Assembly (NCBI RefSeq): GCF_040361275.1
Contig: NZ_APNH01000003.1
Location: 1 to 64,000, forward strand
Origin: Salinisphaera sp. T31B1
GTDB taxonomy: Bacteria; Pseudomonadota; Gammaproteobacteria; Nevskiales; Salinisphaeraceae
Length of the DNA: 64,000 nucleotides
Direction: 5' to 3'
Shown here: piece after piece, positions 18,880 to 27,922 of the stretch
Position numbering within the stretch: the first letter of the stretch is position 1
Layout of the letters: each line of letters begins with the position of its first letter
Program-made: the position numbers and the translations under genes
The notes under the pieces: generated by a model
The model's input: only the letters and a program-made list of their open reading frames with translations
Told to the model about the DNA's origin: nothing
The model's database searches: none

Positions 18880-20100
18880 GTGCCGGCTGTGACCACCCAG
18901 GCACTGATGTTCGCCGGCACGGCCCACAGCCAGGCGTGGCTGCGAGCCTGCCTTGACGATGCGCTGATTGTTCTGCCGGCCGATGCGCGCCAGCCAGACG
19001 CGGTGGTGGCCGAAGTGCAGGCCACGCCCGATGTCTCGCTGGTGTTCGTCGAGCTCGATCTCGCGGATCGGGCTGAACATATCGCGCTCGTCGAGGCGCT
19101 GGTTTCCGCGTATCCGCGCCTGCCCGTTGTGGTCGTCAGTGGCCATGACAGTAGCGACGCAGTGCTGTCGGCCATGCGCGCCGGCGCCGAGGATTTTCTG
19201 GTCGTCGGGCGTGATGACGACCGTGTCGCTGATCTGATCGAGCGGGTGCTGGCACGCAGCCGGCAGACGGCGATACCGGCCGAGCCGGTCCGTGGTCATG
19301 GGCGGGTCGTATCCGTGGTCAGCGCCGCCAACGCTGCCCAGCTGGCATTTGTCGCCGGGCACATCGCCTTCGTCCTGCAGGCCGAGCGAAAGCCGGGGCA
19401 GCGGGTGCTGCTGCTCGATCTGAGCCGGCCGGGGGGCAATGCCGCGATCCTGTTCGACGGCGGTCAGAATTATACGGCCATCGATATTCTGGGCGACGTG
19501 GAACGTTGCGACGAGACACTTATCGAGAGCGCGTTTCAGAAGCTCGACAACGGCGTCTATCTGCTCGGGCTGCCGGAGGCGCTGGCCGACCACCAGCTGG
19601 CCGAAGGGCTGGGCGAACTGGACCGACTGCTCGAAGTGCTGCGTGGGCTCTTCGACTATGTCGTGGTCGATGCCGATCGCGGGCTGGGCGTGGCACCCCT
19701 GGCCACGGTGATCGGACGCGCCGATCATGCGCTGCTGTTGTCCGATCAGTCGGTACTGGCCAGCCGGCAGAGCAAGGCGCTGCTTGCCCAGCTGCACGCC
19801 GAGTCGGATGTACTCGATCACCTGCAGCTGGTGATCAACAACTATCGCTCGGACATCGGCATGGCACCCGAGCAGCTGGCCGAGCTGCTCGGTCTGCCTC
19901 TGGCGGCCACTCTGGCGGGTCGCACCACCCAGCGGCTCAAGGCGATGAACAGCGGTGAGTCCATGTTCGAATCCGCCCCGAACGATGCGTTCTCCCGCGG
20001 CGTACAGGCGCTGACCGCAGCGCTGGTCGGGCTGGCGCCGCCGCGTAGCGGCCACGGTTTTTCGCTGGGCGGGCTGTTCGGCCGGCGCCGACGCGGATGA
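18880..20100 (+). CDS. tadZ: Flp pilus assembly protein TadZ/CpaE
   Basis: The 406-aa product has an N-terminal receiver-like half (about 1-125, including PDVSLVFVELDLADRAEH) and a C-terminal ParA/MinD-like half. TadZ proteins localise Tad machinery at the pole. The Walker A region is degenerate: VVSVVSAANAAQLAF replaces the usual KGGxGKT, as in other TadZ proteins that bind nucleotide atypically. Starts are GTG at 18880 or GTG at 18889. It follows cpaC by 2 nt and precedes cpaF by 70 nt. Confidence 0.9.
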   Translation: MPAVTTQALMFAGTAHSQAWLRACLDDALIVLPADARQPDAVVAEVQATPDVSLVFVELDLADRAEHIALVEALVSAYPRLPVVVVSGHDSSDAVLSAMRAGAEDFLVVGRDDDRVADLIERVLARSRQTAIPAEPVRGHGRVVSVVSAANAAQLAFVAGHIAFVLQAERKPGQRVLLLDLSRPGGNAAILFDGGQNYTAIDILGDVERCDETLIESAFQKLDNGVYLLGLPEALADHQLAEGLGELDRLLEVLRGLFDYVVVDADRGLGVAPLATVIGRADHALLLSDQSVLASRQSKALLAQLHAESDVLDHLQLVINNYRSDIGMAPEQLAELLGLPLAATLAGRTTQRLKAMNSGESMFESAPNDAFSRGVQALTAALVGLAPPRSGHGFSLGGLFGRRRRG

Positions 20101-20170
20101 AACCTGTGGCATACACCGCTGCCCTCGTCTTGACGGCGGCTCATGTCGGGGTTGAGCGGCGAGGGCGCTC

Positions 20171-21376
20171 ATGACCGATACCAACTTCCGGCTCACCGAT
20201 CGCTACCAGCAGCTCAAGAGCCAGCTGCATCTGCATCTGATCCGCCTGCTGGAGGATCGGGGCATCCAGATCAGCCAGTGGTCGGATGCCAAGGCGGCCG
20301 AATTCATTCGTGGCCAGGTGCGGGCGTATGTGAACGAAAACCGGGTGCCGATCAACCAGGCCGAAACCCATCTGCTGGCCGACGACACGCTCGACGAACT
20401 GGTCGGGTTCGGACCACTGCAGCAGCTGATCGAACAGGACGATGTGGACGATATCGTGGTCAATGGCCCCCGCAGCGTCTATACCGAGCGCAACGGCAAG
20501 CTGGTCAGTGAAGCGGTTCGTTTTTCCAGCGATACGCATATCCTGCGCGTCGCCCAGCGCATTCTCGCGCCCCTGGGCCGGCGCCTGGACGAATCCACGC
20601 CGATGGTCGATGCCCGTCTGCCCGACGGCAGCCGTGTCAATGCCATTATCCCGCCGCTGGCCCTCGACGGGCCGTGTCTTTCGATTCGACGTTTCCGCAA
20701 GCAGGCGCTGACCGAAGACGAACTGGTCGCCAGTGGGGCGGTATCGCAACCGGTGCTGGATTTTCTGCGTGCCCGGGTGGCCGCGCGCGACAACATCATC
20801 GTCGTCGGCGGGACCGGTTCGGGCAAGACCACGTTCTTGAACATGATCAGCCAGTGGATCGCCCCCGGTGAGCGCATCCTGACCATCGAAGACGCCGCCG
20901 AGCTACGGCTCCATCACGGCCATGTCGTACGCCTGGAGACGCGCCCGCCCAACCTCGAAGGCGAACGCGCCGTATCGGCGCGCGATCTGGTACGCAACGC
21001 GCTGCGCATGCGTCCGGACCGAATCATCGTGGGTGAAGTGCGCGGTGACGAAGTGCTGGACATGCTCCAGGCCATGAATACCGGGCATGACGGGTCGATG
21101 ACCACGCTGCATGCCAACAGCCCGCGTGATGCGGTGCACCGACTGCAACTGCTTGCCGGGTTTGCGGGCTTTGCCGGCGATGAGCGCAGTTTCCTGCATC
21201 AGGTCGCCTCGGCGATCGACGTGGTCATACATGTCGCACGGCTGGCTTCGGGGCAGCGCCGAGTGATGTCGGTGCAGCGGATCGGTGACGTCGAGCAGGC
21301 GTCGTTGTCGCTCGAGCCGGTGTTCGTGTTCGATGCGGAGCAGGACCGGCACACGATGGTCGGGGCTGCCACATGA
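20171..21376 (+). CDS. cpaF: Tad pilus assembly ATPase CpaF/TadA
   Basis: The 401-aa product is the secretion ATPase that powers Flp pilus assembly. Walker A is GGTGSGKTT at 213-221 (K219). The Asp box ([11 protein letters not shown]), a His-box-like region ([22 protein letters not shown]) and a Walker B-like [10 protein letters not shown] are all visible. The N-terminal helical domain is typical of the VirB11/TadA group. It overlaps tadB by 4 nt (ATGA). Confidence 0.97.
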   Translation: MTDTNFRLTDRYQQLKSQLHLHLIRLLEDRGIQISQWSDAKAAEFIRGQVRAYVNENRVPINQAETHLLADDTLDELVGFGPLQQLIEQDDVDDIVVNGPRSVYTERNGKLVSEAVRFSSDTHILRVAQRILAPLGRRLDESTPMVDARLPDGSRVNAIIPPLALDGPCLSIRRFRKQALTEDELVASGAVSQPVLDFLRARVAARDNIIVVGGTGSGKTTFLNMISQWIAPGERILTIEDAAELRLHHGHVVRLETRPPNLEGERAVSARDLVRNALRMRPDRIIVGEVRGDEVLDMLQAMNTGHDGSMTTLHANSPRDAVHRLQLLAGFAGFAGDERSFLHQVASAIDVVIHVARLASGQRRVMSVQRIGDVEQASLSLEPVFVFDAEQDRHTMVGAAT

Positions 21377-22308
21377 CCGCCTGGGTCTACGGCGCGCTGG
21401 CGCTCGCGATACTCGCCGTGGCGCTCTGGATCTATGCCGAGTCCGGACGCGTTTCGGAACGCGAACGCTTGGCCCGGCGTCTCGGCGATACCGATCCCAC
21501 AACGGCCGACGCGCCGGGCGAGGCCGTCGGTCGCGGCGACCCGACGCGGCTGCGCAACCCGCTGATACGCCTGATCGCGCGACACTGCTGGGCGGCCGGC
21601 ATGGAGGTCGACAGCCAGCGTATCGCGATGGTGATTCTCGTTGCCGGGGCGCTGGCGTTACTGCTTATCGTGGTGTTCGGCCTGATTGGGCTTGGGCTGG
21701 TCGGTATCGGCATTATGCTGGGCTGGTTCTCGATCGCCCGGCGCCGGCGTACGCGTCGGCGCCGTATCAACACCCAGCTGCCCAACTTTCTTGGCTATCT
21801 AGTGCGGGCGTTGACCGCGGGCAACACGCTGGAGGAGGGGATACATAGCGCGGCCATGGAGAGTGCGGAGCCGATCCGCAGCGTGTTTCTGAGCGTGTCG
21901 CGCCAGGTTCGGCTGGGCGCGAGTATCGAGGACACGCTGGCCGAAGCCGCCGCAATGCACGATCTGCGCGCGCTGCATATACTGGCGATGAGTGCACGGG
22001 TGAATCGACGCTACGGCGGGTCCATGCGTCGCGTGATAGCCAGCCTCATCGAAACGATACGTCAGCAGGAGGCTGCTGCACGCGAGCTCAAGGCGCTGAC
22101 CGGCGAGACCCGGTTTTCAGCCTATGTGGTCGCCGCCATACCGATCGCGATCAGTCTGTTCTTCTATCTGCAGAATCCGGCCTACTATGCGGCCATGCTG
22201 CAGAGCTCGGGTGGGCGCCTGGCCGTGGTGCTGGCACTGGGGCTGGAAGCGCTCGGGCTGGCGATCATCTGGCGTATGATGGCCCGCCTGCAGGAGCCTG
22301 AAACATGA
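21373..22308 (+). CDS. tadB: Tad inner-membrane platform protein TadB
   Basis: The 311-aa product has an N-terminal TM segment, two central TM segments (IAMVILVAGALALLLIVVFGLIGLGLVGIGIMLGW), then a T2SSF domain (about 135-265; LVRALTAGNTLEEGIHSAAME and RVNRRYGGSMRRVIASLIETIRQQ). TM segments close the C-terminus. TadB and TadC form the inner-membrane platform of the Tad machine. Start and stop overlap cpaF and tadC by 4 nt each. Confidence 0.95.
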   Translation: MTAWVYGALALAILAVALWIYAESGRVSERERLARRLGDTDPTTADAPGEAVGRGDPTRLRNPLIRLIARHCWAAGMEVDSQRIAMVILVAGALALLLIVVFGLIGLGLVGIGIMLGWFSIARRRRTRRRRINTQLPNFLGYLVRALTAGNTLEEGIHSAAMESAEPIRSVFLSVSRQVRLGASIEDTLAEAAAMHDLRALHILAMSARVNRRYGGSMRRVIASLIETIRQQEAAARELKALTGETRFSAYVVAAIPIAISLFFYLQNPAYYAAMLQSSGGRLAVVLALGLEALGLAIIWRMMARLQEPET

Positions 22309-23228
22309 ACCTCGCTGCGCTCGTCGTGGCGATAGCGGTGGCCAGCGGCGTGCTGGCGGTCGGCATGCTGTTCCTGGCGATCCTGACCGGCGCCCAGAAT
22401 GCGCGTCTGCGCCGTCGCTACCAGGGCGAGCGCCTGCGTCACGAAGGCCGCGTGCGCGACAATCGTCAGCTGTGGATGGAGGGCATGGCCGAGAGCGGCC
22501 AGCGGATCGACCGACTGCTGAAAAAGCCGGACGAGACCCGTCGACTGCTGGCGCAGGCCGGCTGGCGGGACGTCCACGCAAGACGGTTGTTCTACGCCGG
22601 ACAGTTCCTCCTGCCCACTCTCGTCGCTCTGGTGGCCTTGCTGGTGTTCGGTGGCCTCGGATTGCTCGCCGGTTCGGCGCGCTCGCTGCTCGGCCTCATG
22701 GTGCTCATCATTCTGGCGTTGCTCGCACCCCGCTGGTATCTGCGTGCCAAGGCGGCTCGGCGACGTGAACGCATCCGCGCCGAGGTGCCGCTGTTCATCA
22801 ACCTGCTGGTGCTGCTGTTCGAGGCCGGACTGAACCTGCGCCAGGCGTTGTCGAGCCTGGTGCGCGACGGCGCGCCCACCATGCCCGCGCTCGTGGACGA
22901 GCTGGCCCCGCTCCTGCGCCAGATCGAAGCCGGGGCCGACGCGGACCTTTTGCTCATGGAAACGGGCAAGCTGCTGGCGATCGACGAACTGGACACGGTG
23001 CTCGGCATCCTGCGCCAAGTCGAGCGCTACGGCGGCGAGATCCGCGAACCGCTGCTCGAGGCGTTGGACGTGCTGCAGGCAAAGCGGTCGATGGCACTGC
23101 GTGAGCAGGTCAACGTCATGTCGGGCAAGATGACGGTCGTACTCGTGACCTGTTTCTTTCCGCCGCTGCTGATCTTCATCGCCGGACCGGCCTTCATGTC
23201 GATTGTGGCGACGCTCGGAAATCTCTAG
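22305..23228 (+). CDS. tadC: Tad inner-membrane platform protein TadC
   Basis: The 307-aa product has the same architecture as TadB: an N-terminal TM, a central TM pair (about 100-145), a T2SSF domain (VPLFINLLVLLFEAGLNLRQALSSLVRDGAP) and a C-terminal TM (MTVVLVTCFFPPLLIFIAGPAF). It starts inside the tadB stop and ends immediately before tadD, so the genes are cotranscribed. It is the TadB partner in the platform. Confidence 0.94.
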   Translation: MNLAALVVAIAVASGVLAVGMLFLAILTGAQNARLRRRYQGERLRHEGRVRDNRQLWMEGMAESGQRIDRLLKKPDETRRLLAQAGWRDVHARRLFYAGQFLLPTLVALVALLVFGGLGLLAGSARSLLGLMVLIILALLAPRWYLRAKAARRRERIRAEVPLFINLLVLLFEAGLNLRQALSSLVRDGAPTMPALVDELAPLLRQIEAGADADLLLMETGKLLAIDELDTVLGILRQVERYGGEIREPLLEALDVLQAKRSMALREQVNVMSGKMTVVLVTCFFPPLLIFIAGPAFMSIVATLGNL

Positions 23229-24041
23229 ATGCCTGTGACCGAACATCGTCTCGCCGCATTCTGTCTATGCCTGGTCGTGCTGGTGCTGGCCGGCTGTGCC
23301 AGCGATCGCAGTGCCTCGCCTCGTGTGGCCGGCACCCCGCTGGCGCAGGCACGCGGGGCCGACGAAAACGCCAAGCTGTATACCGATCTGATACGACAGC
23401 TGATTTCGCAGGATCGACTGTATGCCGCACTCGCACACCTGCAGGCACGCGAGCAGGAGTTCGGCGTCGACGATGAGCTGAGGCTGCTGCGTGCCGACAT
23501 CCTGCGCAAGATGGGAGAGCGTGAATCGGCCGAGGCGCTGTACAAGAAGTTGCTGGACACTGACTACGACGCACAGGCCAATCACGGCCTGGGTCTGATC
23601 TACGCGAATGACGACATCGCCCGAGGTACACGGTATCTGCAGCGTGCGGTCGATGCGGCACCGACCAATGCCCAGATGCGAAACGATCTCGGCTATGCCC
23701 TGCTGCGCGAAGGCCGCATGGGCCAGGCGCGCATAGAACTGACCACTGCCTATCAGCTGGACCAGGACAACGAATTAAACCGTAACAATTACATTCTGTT
23801 ATTGTTGAGCGAAGGGCGAAATACACGGGCCGCCCGAATCGCTGCAGCCAGCGGCGTGTCGGACGCCACGATGGCGCAACTGCGCACGGAAGCGGGCCAG
23901 TTGACACCGTCCGCGGCGATCACGCCTGCGGGCAAGCCTCGGCCGAGTGATACCCCCGGCGCGATCGGGACTGGCGCGCCGGCGCCGCCCGTGCGGCAGA
24001 CCTCGCCTTCGGCGGCGGGCGTCGGCGGCGGAGGCGGTTGA
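23229..24041 (+). CDS. tadD: TPR lipoprotein TadD
   Basis: The 270-aa product has a lipoprotein signal (LVLAGC, lipid-modified C23). TPR repeats span about 45-195 (LLRADILRKMGERESAEALYKKLLD; ANHGLGLIYANDDIARGTRYLQRAVD; RNDLGYALLREGRMGQARIELTTAYQ). TadD is thought to act as a pilotin for secretin assembly. The C-terminal 70 residues are Pro/Gly-rich. It follows tadC directly, and a small secreted protein gene follows 44 nt after its stop. Confidence 0.93.
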   Translation: MPVTEHRLAAFCLCLVVLVLAGCASDRSASPRVAGTPLAQARGADENAKLYTDLIRQLISQDRLYAALAHLQAREQEFGVDDELRLLRADILRKMGERESAEALYKKLLDTDYDAQANHGLGLIYANDDIARGTRYLQRAVDAAPTNAQMRNDLGYALLREGRMGQARIELTTAYQLDQDNELNRNNYILLLLSEGRNTRAARIAAASGVSDATMAQLRTEAGQLTPSAAITPAGKPRPSDTPGAIGTGAPAPPVRQTSPSAAGVGGGGG

Positions 24042-24085
24042 GACATGACCGGCCCGCGGTTGGGTCGGCGCGACGAGGGGGTTAC

Positions 24086-24352
24086 ATGAAAATTCATTGG
24101 CTTGGCCGTATGATCGCGATAGCCGGCGCAGTGGCCTGTGCGCCGGCGCTGGCCGCGGACGTCACTGACGTCGGGCCCACGGTACACAGCGCATTGGAGA
24201 TGCAGCGCAGTGGACAGCAGTCCGCTCCGGTGCGGCCGATGCTCAAGGATGTCGCCGATCGCACCTATGAGCGTTACCTGGAAAGTTTCACCTACCCAAT
24301 ACCTGAACAGTTCGATCGCGACGCTTCGTTTTCTGCAGACGGCAGCGGTTAG
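24086..24352 (+). CDS. Small secreted DUF3613-like protein of the Tad locus
   Basis: The start is the ATG at 24086 after GAGGGGGTT, giving 88 aa; an upstream TTG in frame is ignored. A signal peptide (IAIAGAVACAPALAA) is followed by a short conserved-looking domain: HSALEMQRSGQQSAPVRP and RYLESFTYPIPEQFDRD. This pattern recalls the DUF3613 family, found near Tad genes in other Proteobacteria, though I cannot run the comparison. The function is unknown; it is probably periplasmic. It lies between tadD and the EAL-like gene. Confidence 0.75.
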   Translation: MKIHWLGRMIAIAGAVACAPALAADVTDVGPTVHSALEMQRSGQQSAPVRPMLKDVADRTYERYLESFTYPIPEQFDRDASFSADGSG

Positions 24353-24388
24353 CCGGATTCGGTCCGTGCGGCACCCGGCACTCTCGGC

Positions 24389-26029
24389 ATGTCCGTGACC
24401 CGGTCTCTTTCTATCGCTCGCCTGCTCGCCGTGCTGCTGGGCGCGGTGTGTCTGGGTTTGATCCTCTGGGCGGGCGCTCAGGCGAGTACGGCGCTGGTCG
24501 AAGCGCGTACGGCCAAGCTGTATGTCGCCGAACAGGGAATTGCCCAGGCCACCGCTCCTCTGATTCAGCAGGACCGGATCCCCAACAGCCTCGTACGCAG
24601 GGTGCAGATGCTGGTCGACGATCCGGCGCTCAATCTTTCGTTTGTTACCGTTCGCAACGCCGCCAATATCACCTTGGTTTCGCGTGGCCGCCTTGGCGAG
24701 ACCGGGCTGAGCTGGGTGCCGGTGGGCAGCGGTCAAGCCTGGCGCGGGTGGCTGTACAGGCTCGGCTCGGCTGAAGCCAACCGAGCGGTGATGCGTGACG
24801 GCGAGCGAGTCGGCGTGGTCCACTTCGGCGTGCCGTGGACCGGCGTTTTCTACCGGGCCGGTTTCCCACTGTTCATCTGGGCCACGGCGTTGCTGGCGGG
24901 CGCAATCGGCCTTCTGGGCGCGGCATTGAGACTCACGAGCCCGACAGCCTCACCCGCGGTAACCGCTGCGTCGCCGCACGGCCGGCCCACTCGGTCTTCC
25001 AGGAAACTGTCGGGCGGGATGTCGCGCTTGTCGCCTCGTCGACGTCGTAACGAGGCCGAATTCGAACCGATCGCGCCGACGAGCGGTTACGGCGCCGCGT
25101 CGCCGTCTGCGCCCGAACGGCATCCGGTAACGGAGCCGGCGCCGGCCGACGCCTACACCGCCGGTAGGGCGGTCGGTGCGACAGCGCCCGCGCCGCCGCC
25201 GCCGGTGCCGTCGCCGTCCCGCACTGGGCCTGCCCAGGCAGCCGTGCCAGTGCAAGATGCCGTGCCCGCCGCACCCTCAAACGTAGCGGGTCCCCGGGCC
25301 GCCTCGTCGCCGGTCTTCGAGGCCCCGCAGCTGGATGCACGCCCGACGCTGGGCGACAGCACGCTCGATCTGCGTTTCTTTCCGATCTGGCGGGGGGCCG
25401 GGGCCGATCGCGAGCTCGCTGGCGCACGCGCGGCGATGGCCTGGCGCGCCGGCGACGCGGAACTGGTTGATCCGGCCACCCTGACCCGTCTGGCCGAGCG
25501 GGAAGGCGCGTTGCGTGCATTTACCCAATGGATCGCCAGACGCTTGTCGATGCTGCACGGCAATTGGCGAACATTGGAACTGCCCACCGTGCCGATCGTG
25601 CTGCCGATCCCCAGTGCCATGCTCGGGTTCGCTGATGCCGAGGCGGTCTGGCGAGATGCGCTCAGACGCACTGATCGCGATCCGGACGACCTCGTGCTCG
25701 CGCTGGAGGACACTGCATCGGCGACGCGTGCCGCGCTGCCTCTGCGACGTTCCTTGCCGTTGCGCGAACGGGACCGAATGGCCTTGCCGCATGCATGCGA
25801 TCTGCTGTCGCTGAGCCCCGAACGCGTCAACGACGACGATACGGACTGGTGCCGCTTCTTCGATACGATCGAGGCGTCGGTACTGTTCGGGCCGGTCGAC
25901 GATCCGGAGCGCTATACCGAGATGCTAGGCCACGCGCGAGTGCTGTGGTTCAGCGAGCGCGACAGCGAGGTCAGATCGCCCCGGTCGTTCGCACGATTGC
26001 TGGCACGACATCCGGTGGCGGCTTTTTGA
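24389..26029 (+). CDS. Two-TM membrane protein with a degenerate EAL-like C-terminal domain
   Basis: The product is 546 aa. A TM helix at about 8-28 and another at about 166-188 enclose a periplasmic domain. A Pro/Ala-rich linker (about 190-320) leads to a cytoplasmic domain from about 325. There, LRFFPIWRGAG, GARAAMAWR, DPATLTRLAEREGALRAFTQWIA and DDLVLALEDTAS follow the order of an EAL phosphodiesterase. The catalytic EAL glutamate is Ala, and NLS-, DDFG-, KID- and EGVE-like motifs are missing, so it should be inactive. It ends the Tad locus, suggesting a c-di-GMP-effector or scaffold role; this is inference. Confidence 0.7.
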   Translation: MSVTRSLSIARLLAVLLGAVCLGLILWAGAQASTALVEARTAKLYVAEQGIAQATAPLIQQDRIPNSLVRRVQMLVDDPALNLSFVTVRNAANITLVSRGRLGETGLSWVPVGSGQAWRGWLYRLGSAEANRAVMRDGERVGVVHFGVPWTGVFYRAGFPLFIWATALLAGAIGLLGAALRLTSPTASPAVTAASPHGRPTRSSRKLSGGMSRLSPRRRRNEAEFEPIAPTSGYGAASPSAPERHPVTEPAPADAYTAGRAVGATAPAPPPPVPSPSRTGPAQAAVPVQDAVPAAPSNVAGPRAASSPVFEAPQLDARPTLGDSTLDLRFFPIWRGAGADRELAGARAAMAWRAGDAELVDPATLTRLAEREGALRAFTQWIARRLSMLHGNWRTLELPTVPIVLPIPSAMLGFADAEAVWRDALRRTDRDPDDLVLALEDTASATRAALPLRRSLPLRERDRMALPHACDLLSLSPERVNDDDTDWCRFFDTIEASVLFGPVDDPERYTEMLGHARVLWFSERDSEVRSPRSFARLLARHPVAAF

Positions 26030-26049
26030 CCGACGGCCCGTGCGCCGAT

Positions 26050-26832
26050 TCAGCGCTCGGTGCGAGCGATGGCCGCATTGCTCAATCGGGCGAAATCGGA
26101 TGCGGCCAGACGCTCCGGCCTGAGCGTCGGTTCGATATCGCAGGCGACGATCTCGTCGGCGCTCAGATAGGCGCGTAGTGCGTTGCGCAAGGTCTTGCGG
26201 CGCTGGCTGAACGCCGCGGTCACCATGCGATCGAACAGGTCGATATCGTCAATCGCAAACGCTGGCGGGCGAGGCGTGAGTCGTACCACGGCCGACATCA
26301 CTTTCGGTGGCGGAGAAAAGGCGCCCGGGCCAACATCGAACAGATGCTCGGCCCGAGCGCGTGCCGCGATGCCCACGCTCAAGCGACCATAGTCGCGACC
26401 GCCGGGTGGGGCAGTCATTCGATCCACCACCTCTTTCTGCAACATGAAATGCATGTCGGTGATGGTCTGCGAATAACCGAGCAGGGCGAACAGCAATGGC
26501 GAGGAAATGTTGTAGGGCAGGTTGCCGACCAGTCGCAGCGGGCCGCCGCGCGCGCGGGCTAGTTCGGCATAGTCCAGGCGCAGCGCATCACCCTCGATCA
26601 CTTCCAAGCCTGGTTGCGTCTCTGCGCGCCGGTTGAGCTCGGCCACCAGATCGCGATCGATTTCGATGACGCTGAGCTGTTTCACGCGTTCGAGCAAGGG
26701 CGTTGTAAGCGCGCCCTGTCCGGGGCCGATCTCGACCAGCCGATCGTCGTGTGCCGGCGCGAGCGTGGATACGATCCGGGCGATGACGCCCGGGTCGTGC
26801 AGGAAATGCTGGCCGAAGCGCTTACGCGCCAT
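26050..26832 (-). CDS. rsmA: 16S rRNA (adenine1518/1519-N6,N6)-dimethyltransferase
   Basis: RsmA (KsgA) dimethylates two adjacent adenosines in helix 45 of 16S rRNA, a late 30S quality-control step. The 260-aa product has the SAM motif VEIGPGQGALTTPLLE, the acidic motif (IEGDALRLDY) and the catalytic NLPYNISSPL motif, and begins MARKRFGQHFLHD as expected. It overlaps pdxA by 11 nt, matching the E. coli lptD-surA-pdxA-rsmA order. Downstream, convergent with it, lies the end of the Tad locus. Confidence 0.97.
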   Translation of the reverse strand: MARKRFGQHFLHDPGVIARIVSTLAPAHDDRLVEIGPGQGALTTPLLERVKQLSVIEIDRDLVAELNRRAETQPGLEVIEGDALRLDYAELARARGGPLRLVGNLPYNISSPLLFALLGYSQTITDMHFMLQKEVVDRMTAPPGGRDYGRLSVGIAARARAEHLFDVGPGAFSPPPKVMSAVVRLTPRPPAFAIDDIDLFDRMVTAAFSQRRKTLRNALRAYLSADEIVACDIEPTLRPERLAASDFARLSNAAIARTER

Positions 26833-27826
26833 GAGCGACGGCTCGGCTCATATGCAGTGCGGTCGCGATCGCGGCCTGCAGGCTGCCGGTATCGACCGCC
26901 GGCGTACCTGCCAGTTCGAGGGCTGTGCCGTGGTCGACCGAGGTTCTTACGATCGGCAGTCCCAACGTGATATTGACCGTGCGGCCAAAGCCCAGGTGCT
27001 TGATCACCGGCAGCCCCTGGTCGTGATAGAGGGCGATCACCGCGTCGGCATCGGCGAGCCGATGCGCCGTGAACAGCGTATCCGCGGGTAGTGGGCCCAC
27101 CAGATCGAGGCCTTCCGCGCGCAGGGCATCCAGTGCCGGCCGGATGGTGTCGATTTCCTCGCGGCCGAGATATCCGTCTTCACCGGCATGCGGATTGAGC
27201 CCGGCGACCAATACTCGCGGCGCCGGGATACCGAAGCGTGTACGCAGCGACTCGACCGTGACACGCGCGGTATGGGTGAGCGAGTCACGGGTGATCGCAG
27301 CCGGGACGGCGGATAGCGGGATATGCACCGTGACCAACGCGACGCGCAGACTGCCGTCGTCGGTGGCCAGCATCATTACGGGCCCATCCCGGCCACAGCG
27401 CTCGGCCAGATACCCCGTATGGCCGGAAAACACGATACCGGCATCGTTGATGACTGCCTTGTGGACCGGGCCGGTGACAAGCGCCTCGCAGTCCCGGGCC
27501 AGACAGCGCTCGACGGCCCGGTCGAGCGTGGCCAGTACATACGCCGCGTTGCGCCGGTCCAGCTGTCCGGGCACGGACTCGACCGCGCAGTCGATGGGCT
27601 CGACGATCAGATGGCCCGGACGGTGGGCATGAGCGGGGGCATTGTAGTCGGGTGCAGAGATCGTTAGGGGCAGACCGAGCTGTTGCGCTCGCGCGCTCAG
27701 AACAGATGGGTCGGCGATAGCAATCAGTTCGCAGGCATGCGCCTGCTGAGCGACACGCACCGCCAGATCAGGGCCGATGCCGGCCGGTTCGCCGGGCGTT
27801 AATACGATGCGCGGTGTTGCAGTCAC
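26822..27826 (-). CDS. pdxA: 4-hydroxythreonine-4-phosphate dehydrogenase
   Basis: PdxA oxidises 4-phosphohydroxy-L-threonine in the DXP-independent-of-R5P branch of pyridoxal phosphate synthesis typical of E. coli. The 334-aa product starts at a GTG (TATPRIVLTPGEPAGIGPDL). It carries the metal/substrate motifs (VTGPVHKAVINDAG, FSGHTGYLAERCG, GLNPHAGEDGYLG, YHDQGLPVIKHLGFG). It overlaps rsmA and is 96 nt from surA in the conserved cluster. Confidence 0.96.
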   Translation of the reverse strand: MTATPRIVLTPGEPAGIGPDLAVRVAQQAHACELIAIADPSVLSARAQQLGLPLTISAPDYNAPAHAHRPGHLIVEPIDCAVESVPGQLDRRNAAYVLATLDRAVERCLARDCEALVTGPVHKAVINDAGIVFSGHTGYLAERCGRDGPVMMLATDDGSLRVALVTVHIPLSAVPAAITRDSLTHTARVTVESLRTRFGIPAPRVLVAGLNPHAGEDGYLGREEIDTIRPALDALRAEGLDLVGPLPADTLFTAHRLADADAVIALYHDQGLPVIKHLGFGRTVNITLGLPIVRTSVDHGTALELAGTPAVDTGSLQAAIATALHMSRAVAHGA

Positions 27827-27922
27827 GAACAGCTCGCTAGCGGGGCCAAGGCGTGGTCGCGGAACCGCTCGGCGCCCTGGTGTATCGAGATGGCGCCGAC
27901 CGTGGGCGTAGGTGAGGGCGTA

